Assembly: GCA_900548365.1 (NCBI GenBank)
Contig: URKM01000001.1
Span: 1 to 64,000 of the forward strand
Source: an uncultured Collinsella sp.
GTDB lineage: Bacteria > Actinomycetota > Coriobacteriia > Coriobacteriales > Coriobacteriaceae
Direction of reading: 5' to 3'
DNA: 64,000 nt
Part shown: piece after piece, positions 26,683-35,741 of the stretch
Layout of the letters: each line of letters starts with the position of its first letter
Numbering within the stretch: position 1 is the first letter of the stretch
The notes under the pieces: generated by a model
What the model saw: the letters and a program-made list of their open reading frames with translations, nothing else
What the model was told of the DNA's origin: nothing
The model's database searches: none
Position numbers and translations under genes: made by a program

Positions 26683-27135
26683 CTAATCGAGATCGAGATC
26701 GAGCCGGGGCGCGTCTCCCCAGAGCTTCTCGAGACGATAGTACTCGCGCTGTTCCGGCGTGAAGACGTGAACGAGGACGGAACCGTAATCCATGAGGATC
26801 CACGTACGCTCCTCGCGGCCCTCGATGGCGAACGGATGCTCGCCGCAGGTTTTAGCGACCTGCTCCTCGACCTCGTCGATGACGGCGTCGACCATGCGGT
26901 TGTTGGTGCCGGTGGCGATGACGAAATAGTCGCATACGTCCGAAAGCTCGGTGAGGTCGAGAACGACGATATCCTGCGCGCTCTTATCGCTTGCCGCCTG
27001 GGCCGCCAGCGTCGCAACGGTCCGAGCGTCCACGCCGCGAGCCGAAAGCGAAGCAGCGGAACGGTCGACGGATGCGCCGAACTCCTCGTTACGGGCTTCC
27101 TCGGAGGAAGCGGTGTCTAGAATCTGGTCAGTCAT
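26683..27135 (-). CDS. rsfS: Ribosomal silencing factor RsfS
   Basis: 150-aa member of the RsfS/Iojap family; binds L14 and keeps subunits apart in starvation or assists 50S assembly. Core motif: AQDIVVLDLTELSDVCDYFV then ATGTNNRMVDAVIDEVEEQV and WILMDYGSVLVHVFTPEQRE. N-terminal about 40 residues are an extra polar Ala/Ser-rich stretch. The ATG at 27135 has GAAAGG 5 nt upstream; the open frame continues upstream inside yqeK with no relation to the family. Last gene of obgE-nadD-yqeK-rsfS. Confidence 0.95.
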   Translation of the reverse strand: MTDQILDTASSEEARNEEFGASVDRSAASLSARGVDARTVATLAAQAASDKSAQDIVVLDLTELSDVCDYFVIATGTNNRMVDAVIDEVEEQVAKTCGEHPFAIEGREERTWILMDYGSVLVHVFTPEQREYYRLEKLWGDAPRLDLDLD

Positions 27136-27146
27136 GCTTGCCTTTC

Positions 27147-27746
27147 TCAAACGGTACGCGCGGTAGCATACCTGTTGTAAATCTCGATTGCCGTGGGATA
27201 CAGATATCTGCCCGTAGAAACCACATAGGCGATCCCGTGGGCGAAGCAGGTGAAGAAGAGCTCCTCGAGGGGCTTCTCCCCCACCATGTCGCGCAGCTCG
27301 TCGGCATACGCGCCGCTCCGACCGGGCTCGATGGCATCGGCGATGAACACCACCATATCGAGGGGGGTCATATCGGGCGCGCCGATCGTATGCCGTGCGA
27401 CGGCCCGGAACACAGAATCGGGCAGATCGGGGAACTGCGCGGGAAGCTCGCGCGCGGCGACGGGTCCATGGAGCAGCCCGACCGTGCAGTCCGCGGGACC
27501 ATCGAGGGAGACACCGAGGGATGCGGCACGCAGAAGCAGCTCGTCGCTTGGAACGACCTTGTCCCAATCATGGAGCAATCCGGCAGCTACGGCCTCGAAC
27601 TCGTCGACGCCATACGTGCGGGCAAGGCGCCCGGCGGTATCGGCGACCCCGAGGACATGCCGTAGGCGCCGCTGCTTGGCAGCCATGCGCTCGCGAAGGA
27701 GCGATTCGATATGAGCGAGCGCACGGGCCTGATCTTCATCTAACAT
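27147..27746 (-). CDS. yqeK: HD-domain hydrolase YqeK (probable Ap4A hydrolase)
   Basis: 199-aa HD-superfamily protein. Metal-site pattern: RRLRHVLGVADTAG with the first His, GLLHDWDKVVP with the HD pair, LLHGPVAA and VARHTIGAP with further His. Characterised members split diadenosine tetraphosphate symmetrically; this assignment comes from the family. ATG overlaps the nadD stop by 7 nt. The nadD-yqeK-rsfS order is the same as in B. subtilis. Confidence 0.91.
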   Translation of the reverse strand: MLDEDQARALAHIESLLRERMAAKQRRLRHVLGVADTAGRLARTYGVDEFEAVAAGLLHDWDKVVPSDELLLRAASLGVSLDGPADCTVGLLHGPVAARELPAQFPDLPDSVFRAVARHTIGAPDMTPLDMVVFIADAIEPGRSGAYADELRDMVGEKPLEELFFTCFAHGIAYVVSTGRYLYPTAIEIYNRYATARTV

Positions 27747-28441
27747 GGACCGAAATCCCCTTCCAACATATCAACCGTTGAACAATCCTGTTGATAGAGC
27801 CCGTTTTTTCGGATGTAGCCGATTACCGACTCGGATGTGAGATAGCGAACGCTCTTTCCCAACGAGACGCGTTGGCGGATGTTGGTGGAGCTGATCGCGA
27901 GCGCGGGGATCTCGATGTATCGAACGTCGAACTCGATACCCGATTCCTCAACGCGCATACACGATTGATTGATATCGTATCCCGGTCGCGTCGCGGCGAT
28001 AAGGGTGGCCAGAGAGGCGATCTGCGACGCATCGTGCCAGGAGACGATATCGTGAATGGCATCTGCTCCGGTGATGAAATACAGATGAACGTTGTCAGGA
28101 TAGTAGGCGCGCAGCGCACGAAGCGTATCGACGGTGTAGGTCGTTCCCTGCCGGTCGATCTCGAACCTGCTGGCGATGAAATCTGCATTCGCAGCTGTAG
28201 CGAGAACGGTCATGGCATATCGATCCTCGGCGCTGGTCACGGAAGCGTCCTCCTTGAATGCAGGGGACCCCGCAGGCATGAAGAGAACCAGGTCCAGGTC
28301 GAGGGCCTCACGAGCCTGTTCGGCGGTTACGAGGTGCCCGTAGTGGATCGGGTCGAACGTGCCGCCCATGATGCCGAGCCGATATTCACGAGATGGATCC
28401 CCGCCCAGGTCGGGAAGCCGCTGCGGAGCACGCGCACCCAT
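27740..28441 (-). CDS. nadD: Nicotinate-nucleotide adenylyltransferase
   Basis: Adenylates nicotinate mononucleotide in NAD synthesis. 233 aa: GIMGGTFDPIHYGHL (HxGH site), MPAGSPAFKE, YFITGADAI, and the C-terminal ISSTNIRQRVSLG. A 20-residue N-terminal extension precedes the fold. The ATG directly abuts the obgE stop, whose last codons supply GAGGAA as the ribosome site. Together with nadK in the same window, two NAD(P) steps are encoded here. Confidence 0.96.
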   Translation of the reverse strand: MGARAPQRLPDLGGDPSREYRLGIMGGTFDPIHYGHLVTAEQAREALDLDLVLFMPAGSPAFKEDASVTSAEDRYAMTVLATAANADFIASRFEIDRQGTTYTVDTLRALRAYYPDNVHLYFITGADAIHDIVSWHDASQIASLATLIAATRPGYDINQSCMRVEESGIEFDVRYIEIPALAISSTNIRQRVSLGKSVRYLTSESVIGYIRKNGLYQQDCSTVDMLEGDFGPC

Positions 28442-29878
<1,437 letters not shown>

Positions 29879-29880
29879 TC

Positions 29881-29912
29881 AAAAGAGGCCCTCGGCTACA
29901 GCCGGGGGCCTC
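29881..29912 (-). terminator. Terminator of rplU-rpmA
   Basis: 12-bp stem with one G-U (29901-29912 with 29885-29896), 4-nt loop, then TTTTGAT on the minus strand. Confidence 0.85.
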
Positions 29913-29938
29913 AATATTTGCCTATGCTGTGAAGGGAC

Positions 29939-30196
29939 TTAGGCTTCAACCACGGGAAGGACGCTCACGCGATGCTTGACGCCGCGGGTGAACTTAACCT
30001 TACCCTCGGTAAGTGCGAAAAGCGTATCGTCCTTACCGCGGCCGACGTTCTCACCGGGGTGAATGTGAGTGCCGCACTGACGAACGATGACCTCGCCGGT
30101 CTTCACGAACTGACCGTCGAAACGCTTGGTGCCGAGACGCTGACCGCGGGAATCGCGGCCGTTACGGGAGGAACCAAGACCTTTTTTGTGTGCCAT
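29939..30196 (-). CDS. rpmA: Large ribosomal subunit protein L27
   Basis: 85 aa, beginning [20 protein letters not shown] with the glycine-rich N-terminus that reaches the peptidyl-transferase centre. No Firmicutes-type N-terminal leader is present, and consistently no Prp protease gene lies between rplU and rpmA. ATG with AGGTATCAGAC upstream, weak. Shares the rplU promoter. Confidence 0.98.
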   Translation of the reverse strand: MAHKKGLGSSRNGRDSRGQRLGTKRFDGQFVKTGEVIVRQCGTHIHPGENVGRGKDDTLFALTEGKVKFTRGVKHRVSVLPVVEA

Positions 30197-30231
30197 GTCT
30201 GATACCTACTCTCTACAGTTCTAAAGGGATT

Positions 30232-30597
30232 CTACTCCGCTGCAGGAGCAGCGGCGTCCTCGGCGACAGCAGCCTTCTTGGCACGCGACGTGGCCTGGAC
30301 CTTGGTGATCTTCAGCTTGGTGAGCTGCTGACGATGACCCTGGAGCTTGTGATAGCGCTTGCGCTTCTTGAACTTGTAGACAAGCTGCTTCTCACCCTTG
30401 AACTGGTCGACGATCTCAGCAGTGACCTTAGCCTTTGCGAGCTTGGCAGGATCCGTGACGATCTTCTTGCCGTCGTTCAGGAAGATGACGGGGAGCTCGA
30501 CCTTGGTACCGGCCTCGCCCTCGATCTTCTCGACCGTAAGAACATCGTCGGTGGCGACCTTATACTGCTTGCCGCCCGTTGTTACGATTGCGTACAT
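30232..30597 (-). CDS. rplU: Large ribosomal subunit protein L21
   Basis: Begins MYAIVTTGGKQYKVATDDVL, the L21 signature; FKKRKRYHKLQGHRQQLTKL binds 23S rRNA. 121 aa, with an Ala-rich C-terminal tail of about 18 residues. The ATG at 30597 has GAAGGG 9 nt upstream; an ATG seven codons earlier has no ribosome site. Transcribed from the promoter at 30640-30668, leader about 35 nt, so too short for the known L21 leader motif. Confidence 0.96.
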   Translation of the reverse strand: MYAIVTTGGKQYKVATDDVLTVEKIEGEAGTKVELPVIFLNDGKKIVTDPAKLAKAKVTAEIVDQFKGEKQLVYKFKKRKRYHKLQGHRQQLTKLKITKVQATSRAKKAAVAEDAAAPAAE

Positions 30598-30639
30598 TGT
30601 TTCTTGCCCTTCATGCATCAGTTAGTGCAACAGCCGAAT

Positions 30640-30668
30640 ATAGTAGCAGGGGAAAGATGTACCGTCAA
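30640..30668 (-). promoter_or_regulatory. Promoter of rplU-rpmA
   Basis: Minus-strand TTGACG (30663-30668), 17-nt spacer ending TGC, then TACTAT (30640-30645). One of the best matches to the sigma-70 consensus in the window. Confidence 0.82.
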
Positions 30669-30876
30669 CACGATTCAGGAACATTTCCCCAGCGTATTCA
30701 CAAGTTGCCCTTGTTTCACTGGAACGACGCTGCACCTGCATAGGAAACATGCGATCTGGACGACGCGGCGCCGTTGTCAATCATAGACCATATTCCCCAA
30801 CGCGCAAGACGACTCCATAAAAAGTGCAGGTCGAACATCGCAAGATCGCCCCACCGCGGTGATGACGCGATTCCTG

Positions 30877-31656
30877 CTACGAACGGGCCTCAAGGGGGTC
30901 GACCAAGGCGCCGTCCTCGAGCTCGACGAGCTGCGCGACGCGCTCGACCCGGTAGCGATCGATCCGTTCGAAACGCTGGATGCCCGTGGACTGGATGGGG
31001 TCTTCATCGCTATCCAGCGCGGCGCCGGCGAGCACGCGATCGAGAGCGGAGACGATGATCTCGGGCCTCAGGGCGCCCTCGTTGTCGCAGCGCGTGTCGA
31101 GCTCGAGCACGGCACCGTCCTCGGAATCGAGGAATCGGCTGGAAACAAGCAGGCGCTCGACGTCCAGCACCTTGCGCTTCTTCCCGCGCGCATACGGCAG
31201 AGCGCCGACGGACGCGACGACCGAGAGGGCGGATTGGAGATCGGCGACGGTCACCGCATCGCCATCGGAAAACGCGAGCTCGATCCGATACAGCATCCGG
31301 GTTATCTGAGCGGTCAGAGCCGGGGTCCGCACATCCACGTACCCGCAGCGAAGTGCCGCGAGGTCATCCGGAGAGGCATCGCGAAGGCGGCGTAGGGCAT
31401 CCTCGACCGGGACCAGCTCGGTGAGGAAGACGTCATACCATTCGCTGCGCGAGCTCGTTCCGACGGGAAGGGCCGAAGAGAAGCCCGCCCGCATATGAGG
31501 TGAGAAGCCCTGCGTGACCGCATAGGGCAGGGCCGCACGACGAATGATGCGCTCGATCGTATGCAGGACCTCGAGATGGCCGAGGTAGGCAAGGCGACCG
31601 GATTTGGCGTACTCGACGCGGAGGCGGAAAAGAGGTTGCAGGTTCTGATCACTCAC
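30877..31656 (-). CDS. DUF2344 radical-SAM-linked protein (TIGR03936-like)
   Basis: 259-aa soluble protein beginning (M)SDQNLQPLFRLRVEYAKSG, then GRLAYLGHLEVLHTIERIIR and AVTQGFSPHMRAGFSSALPV, the hallmarks of the family that always sits beside, or is fused to, a large radical SAM protein. GTG start at 31656 overlaps the radical SAM stop by 4 nt (GTGA), with GGGAGA upstream; earlier in-frame codons lie inside the upstream gene. Function unknown; position next to rplU/rpmA is typical and has led to suggestions of a role in tRNA or ribosome modification. About 200 nt downstream to the rplU promoter hold no clear terminator. Confidence 0.88.
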   Translation of the reverse strand: MSDQNLQPLFRLRVEYAKSGRLAYLGHLEVLHTIERIIRRAALPYAVTQGFSPHMRAGFSSALPVGTSSRSEWYDVFLTELVPVEDALRRLRDASPDDLAALRCGYVDVRTPALTAQITRMLYRIELAFSDGDAVTVADLQSALSVVASVGALPYARGKKRKVLDVERLLVSSRFLDSEDGAVLELDTRCDNEGALRPEIIVSALDRVLAGAALDSDEDPIQSTGIQRFERIDRYRVERVAQLVELEDGALVDPLEARS

Positions 31657-33530
31657 GAGCGATCTCCCATCAAGACGTTGTCGACATGGAGGGTGGGGCA
31701 GATGCCGCAGCCCGCACACGTGGAACGTGTGCAGTCGGCGGTCGTCTCGCCGGCGAGCGCGCGACGATACTCTCGCTGGAGGAATCCGCGAGAAACACCG
31801 GGGCTCACATGCTCCCAAGGCAGCACAGTATCGAGGTCGTAGGGCGTCTGGGCGATCTCGCGCAGGTCGATTCCGCACTCCTTCGCCGATTCCTCCCATC
31901 TCGCGAGGCTGAACTGCTCGGTCCAGGCATCGAAGCGCGCGCCGCGACGCCAGGCGCCCTCGATCACCGGTGCCATATCGCGACCGGCGCGGGAAAGCAC
32001 GGCCTCGAGCAAGGAGGTCTCGGCATCATGGTAGTGGACGCGGACAGCGCGGTTCTTGACGCTCTTCAGCAGAAGCTGCTGACGGCGCTTGACCTCGTCG
32101 TCAGGGGTCTGCGCGCACCACTGGAACGGCGTCGAAGCCTTCGGTATGAAAACGGAGACCGAGATGGAAATCGAGATGCCGCCGCGCTGTCCCTTGGGAA
32201 CAACCTCGCGCGCGAGCTCCAGCACGTGGTCGGCAAGCTCGGCGATGGCGATGATATCCTCATCGCGCTCGCCGGGAAGGCCCATCATGAAGTAGAGCTT
32301 GCACCTGCGCCATCCGGCCTCGAACGCAGCCTTCACAGCGCGATCGAGATCTTCCTCGGTGACGCCCTTGTTGATCACGTCGCGCATGCGCTGGCTTCCG
32401 GCCTCTGGAGCGAAGGTGAGACCGCCCTTCTTCTCCCCTGCGACCTGAAGCGCCATGTCGACGCCGAACGAGTCGAGGCGCTGCGATGGAATGGAGACGG
32501 AGATGCCGGTATCTTCGAGACGCCGGTTCAGGCGCGACAGGATCTGCTCGCAGCATGAATGGTCGGTCGTGGAAAGGGATGTGAGCGAGACCTCGTCGTA
32601 TCCCGTCTCTGCAAGACCGCGCATGACGGCGCTGACGACCTGATCGGCCGAGCGCTCGCGAACCGGGCGATACGTGATACCCGCCTGGCAGAACCTGCAT
32701 CCGCGGGCGCACCCGCGAAGCACCTCGACCGACAGGCGGTCATGAACCAGCTGAGCATACGGAATGACGGACTGGCTCACCGGATCGGTCGCACCGAAGT
32801 CCTTGACGACCCGCTTGTAGACGACGGGCGGGACGCGCTCCCCTTCACGCGGAACGGCGTAGCCGTGCACGGTGGAGGTCTCGTCATGCTTCACCTCGTA
32901 CAGCGCGGGCACGTACGTGCCGGGCACCTCGGCGATTCCGCGAAGGATCTCCTCTCGGGTTGCACCGGCATCGCGAAGACGCTGGTGCGCGCGGCAGACC
33001 TCGACGATGGACTCCTCGCCCTCGCCGATCAGGATGGCGTCGAAGAACGGCGCGAGGGGCTCGGGATTGTAGACGGAGGGGCCGCCCGCTATGACCAGGG
33101 GATCGTCCTCGCCGCGATCGGAGGCGTAGAAGGGGATGCAGGCGAGGTCCATCGCCTCGAGATAGTTCGTGCAGGCCATCTCATGCGGCACATGGAAGCC
33201 CACGACGTCGAAGGACGCCAAGGGGGCAGCGCCCTCGAGCGAGAGCAACGGAACGCCGGCGCGCCGCATCTCATCGGCCATGTCGACCCAGGGGACGTAG
33301 CCGCGCTCGCAGGAGATACCCTGCTGTTGGTTCAGTATGTTATAGAGGATGGCGATACCCTGATTGGGAAGGCCGACCTCATAGGTATCGGGATAGACGA
33401 GGCAGGCTCGATAGTCCGCATCCGGCGACGAAAGGGTTCCCCACTCGTGGTCGATATATCGGCTGGGCTTCTCGACCCGAGCGAGCAGGGGCTCAAGATC
33501 ATGAAAACGATCCTCGTAGGGTACTCGCAC
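31653..33530 (-). CDS. B12-binding-like radical SAM protein (TIGR03960-like), unknown function
   Basis: 625-aa protein. N-terminal part (about 40-180) resembles the cobalamin-binding fold of the YgiQ/MiaB-like group (YPDTYEVGLPNQGIAILYNI, VGFHVPHEMACTNYLEAMDL, AGGPSVYNPEPLAPFFD). The radical SAM core has Cys274, Cys278, Cys281 in RGCARGCRFCQAG, followed by SLTSLSTTDHS and the GLTFAPEAGSQRMRDVINKG motif. A C-terminal CAGCGIC Cys cluster may hold a second metal site. GTG start at 33530 with AAAGGAG 7 nt upstream, 11 nt after the DUF697-like gene. Reaction and substrate are unknown. Confidence 0.9.
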   Translation of the reverse strand: MRVPYEDRFHDLEPLLARVEKPSRYIDHEWGTLSSPDADYRACLVYPDTYEVGLPNQGIAILYNILNQQQGISCERGYVPWVDMADEMRRAGVPLLSLEGAAPLASFDVVGFHVPHEMACTNYLEAMDLACIPFYASDRGEDDPLVIAGGPSVYNPEPLAPFFDAILIGEGEESIVEVCRAHQRLRDAGATREEILRGIAEVPGTYVPALYEVKHDETSTVHGYAVPREGERVPPVVYKRVVKDFGATDPVSQSVIPYAQLVHDRLSVEVLRGCARGCRFCQAGITYRPVRERSADQVVSAVMRGLAETGYDEVSLTSLSTTDHSCCEQILSRLNRRLEDTGISVSIPSQRLDSFGVDMALQVAGEKKGGLTFAPEAGSQRMRDVINKGVTEEDLDRAVKAAFEAGWRRCKLYFMMGLPGERDEDIIAIAELADHVLELAREVVPKGQRGGISISISVSVFIPKASTPFQWCAQTPDDEVKRRQQLLLKSVKNRAVRVHYHDAETSLLEAVLSRAGRDMAPVIEGAWRRGARFDAWTEQFSLARWEESAKECGIDLREIAQTPYDLDTVLPWEHVSPGVSRGFLQREYRRALAGETTADCTRSTCAGCGICPTLHVDNVLMGDRS

Positions 33531-33541
33531 GAAACACTCCT

Positions 33542-34456
33542 TTATTCGTTGCTGACAGTGGCGACGGGGCTCCCCGTCGCAGGGGCGAAATCCTCATCGG
33601 CGCGCCGAAGCCCCTCAAAGAGGCGAAGCACGATGTGGTTGATAGGACCGTAATCGATATCCCTCTGATACAGCTGGCACAGGCAGTAGCCCATCGCAGC
33701 CGTACCGCATCCGCCAACGAGGGCCTTCACCGCAAACGCGCCCCTCCCGGCGCGCGATGAGAGGGCTCGCGAAACGGAGCGCAGCGCCAGGCCGGCAACC
33801 GCGACGCCGGCAGCGTCGTAGAGCCGATCGACGCGCAACGGCTTATCATACATCGAAGCGAGCTTGAGCATCATGCCGACCTGCGCGAGCGTCATCACGG
33901 GGTAATCTGCACCCGGGATGAGAACGAGGGCCCCCGTGACCGCGTTCGACGCGGACGCGGAGATAACGATGCCGCGAGCGGCCACCGAGCGCATGAAGGG
34001 GAAATTGGCGGCGAAGGCAGGAGCCTTGTCGGTTCTATCGAGGATCCATCGGGCGAGGCGATCGAGCAGCACGGTGGAATCGGAGGCGGCGATAACGCCG
34101 AGCATGGGGGAATCTCCGACAACGAACGGCGCCGCCTCTGCATCCTCGGCGACGATAGCGGTCGGTATCCCCGCCACCACCAGACGATGGCATGCCGCCT
34201 CCAAACGGGACGAGCCATTAGTGAGAATGATGGCGACGTCGGTATCGTGCCGCGGGTCCTCCGCGCCATCAAGGCGCGCGACGCGGACCAGCCCCGTCGT
34301 CGTCTGCGGAACGAGCGCGTCGCGAGCAGTCGAAACGAGCAACGTCGAGGCGGTGTCGTCGACATATACGGAGACGCGGACGGGCTGATCGGACGCTCGC
34401 TGCGCATCGACGCCCGTCTTGAATGCGTTGACCAGCTTATCGAACGGAAGTCCCAT
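33542..34456 (-). CDS. DUF697-like membrane-associated protein
   Basis: 304 aa. The C-terminal half (about 180-265: PVMTLAQVGMMLKLASMYD, then two hydrophobic helices with AAGVAVAGLALRSVSRAL and AVKALVGGCGTAAMGYCLC) resembles the DUF697/YcjF membrane-associated domain. The N-terminal half has a Rossmann-like pattern with DVAIILTNGS and VVAGIPTAIVAEDAE but no P-loop. ATG with GGAAGG 7 nt upstream. It lies between rodA (59 nt gap) and the radical SAM gene (11 nt gap), so it is probably in the same transcript. Function unknown. Confidence 0.72.
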   Translation of the reverse strand: MGLPFDKLVNAFKTGVDAQRASDQPVRVSVYVDDTASTLLVSTARDALVPQTTTGLVRVARLDGAEDPRHDTDVAIILTNGSSRLEAACHRLVVAGIPTAIVAEDAEAAPFVVGDSPMLGVIAASDSTVLLDRLARWILDRTDKAPAFAANFPFMRSVAARGIVISASASNAVTGALVLIPGADYPVMTLAQVGMMLKLASMYDKPLRVDRLYDAAGVAVAGLALRSVSRALSSRAGRGAFAVKALVGGCGTAAMGYCLCQLYQRDIDYGPINHIVLRLFEGLRRADEDFAPATGSPVATVSNE

Positions 34457-34515
34457 AGAACTACCTTCCTTTCATTCCAACCAGCCTGGAAACCGAGGAT
34501 AGCGGCACGGACCGG

Positions 34516-35724
34516 CTAGGCCGCCTTCGACCGGTGCCGCCACACCGACTGAACGATACCAACCATCGCGCTCTGCATCAGCATGGAGCTTGAGCCGAAG
34601 CTGATGAACGGCAGCGGGATGCCCGTGATGGGCATCAACCCGATGCACATACCGATGTTCTCGAAGATCTGGAACGTCCACATCGCGACGATCCCGACGA
34701 CGGTGAGCTTCAGGAAAAGGGAGTCGCTTTTATAGGCGACGCGAATGGACGAGAAGATCAACAAGGCATAGAGGGCGAGCAGGAGCAGCGCGCCGGCGAA
34801 GCCGAACTCCTCGCTCATGAGCGCGAAGACGAAGTCCGTGTGCGCCTCGGGAAGAAATCCCTCGGCCGCCTGCGTCGCACCGCCGATTCCCTTACCGAAA
34901 AAACCACCCGAGCCGACGGCGATCAGCGACTGCATGAGGTTGTATCCCGCACCCGACGTATCCGCGGTGGGATCGATGAATACGAGCAGGCGGTTCATCT
35001 GGTACTGCTTGATCAGCACGTCGTGTCCGACCAGGGAGTCGACCAGGGAGTCGGCTGCGAGGAGCAGGGACACGAGACCTATCAGGATGGCGATGGTCGA
35101 TAAGATCCACTCGCGGCGCGCACCGCTCATCGCGATGACGATCGCGCCGCCGACGAAGATGACCAGACCGCTTCCGAGGTCGCCGGCCGCCAGCACGGCG
35201 CCGAACGGCACCGCGAGCATAGCGCAGAGCTTGACGTAGTCCCGAACGGTATCGATCTTGCCGTTGTACTGCGCGCCCAGTCCCGCGATGAAGAAAGCGG
35301 TGATGATCTTGGCGAGCTCGACCGGCTGGAAGGTGAGGCCGATGCCGGGTATCTGGATCCACCCGGTCATACCCTTCGCGTTGTAGGAGAGGCCCGGGAT
35401 ATACGGCGAGAAGATGACCATGATATCGAGCACGAGCAAGATGGTCGTCATGTTCGAGAGCGCTCGAAAATCACAGTGCCAGCACAAGACGCCGAGACCG
35501 GCACCGAGGCCGATACCGAGAAGGTGTCGTGAAAACGAGGCTTCGGGGATGGACAAGGAGGCGGTCCAGATGATGAGGGTTCCGTATGCCACGAGACCCA
35601 GAACCGCGATGAGCACGGGGATGTTCACCCGCTGGGAAAACGAGTTGCGCGACGACCCGACGCGCTTGTTGACGCGCTTCAGGCTATCGGCATTCGAGCG
35701 CTCGCGTTGAGCGGTTATCGCCAT
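34516..35724 (-). CDS. rodA: SEDS peptidoglycan glycosyltransferase RodA
   Basis: Polytopic SEDS protein that polymerises lipid II for lateral wall growth together with PBP2. 402 aa, about ten membrane segments after a basic 30-residue cytoplasmic N-terminus. Conserved: GMTGWIQIPGIGLTFQPVEL with the catalytic-region Pro/Glu, KQYQMNRLLVFIDP, EAHTDFVFALMSEEFGF with the key Asp, and MPITGIPLPFISFGSSSML. ATG with GAGGT 5 nt upstream; starts 17 nt after mrdA. Pairing with mrdA and mreBCD marks it as RodA, not FtsW. Confidence 0.96.
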   Translation of the reverse strand: MAITAQRERSNADSLKRVNKRVGSSRNSFSQRVNIPVLIAVLGLVAYGTLIIWTASLSIPEASFSRHLLGIGLGAGLGVLCWHCDFRALSNMTTILLVLDIMVIFSPYIPGLSYNAKGMTGWIQIPGIGLTFQPVELAKIITAFFIAGLGAQYNGKIDTVRDYVKLCAMLAVPFGAVLAAGDLGSGLVIFVGGAIVIAMSGARREWILSTIAILIGLVSLLLAADSLVDSLVGHDVLIKQYQMNRLLVFIDPTADTSGAGYNLMQSLIAVGSGGFFGKGIGGATQAAEGFLPEAHTDFVFALMSEEFGFAGALLLLALYALLIFSSIRVAYKSDSLFLKLTVVGIVAMWTFQIFENIGMCIGLMPITGIPLPFISFGSSSMLMQSAMVGIVQSVWRHRSKAA

Positions 35725-35741
35725 GGGACCTCGCCCCCTTC

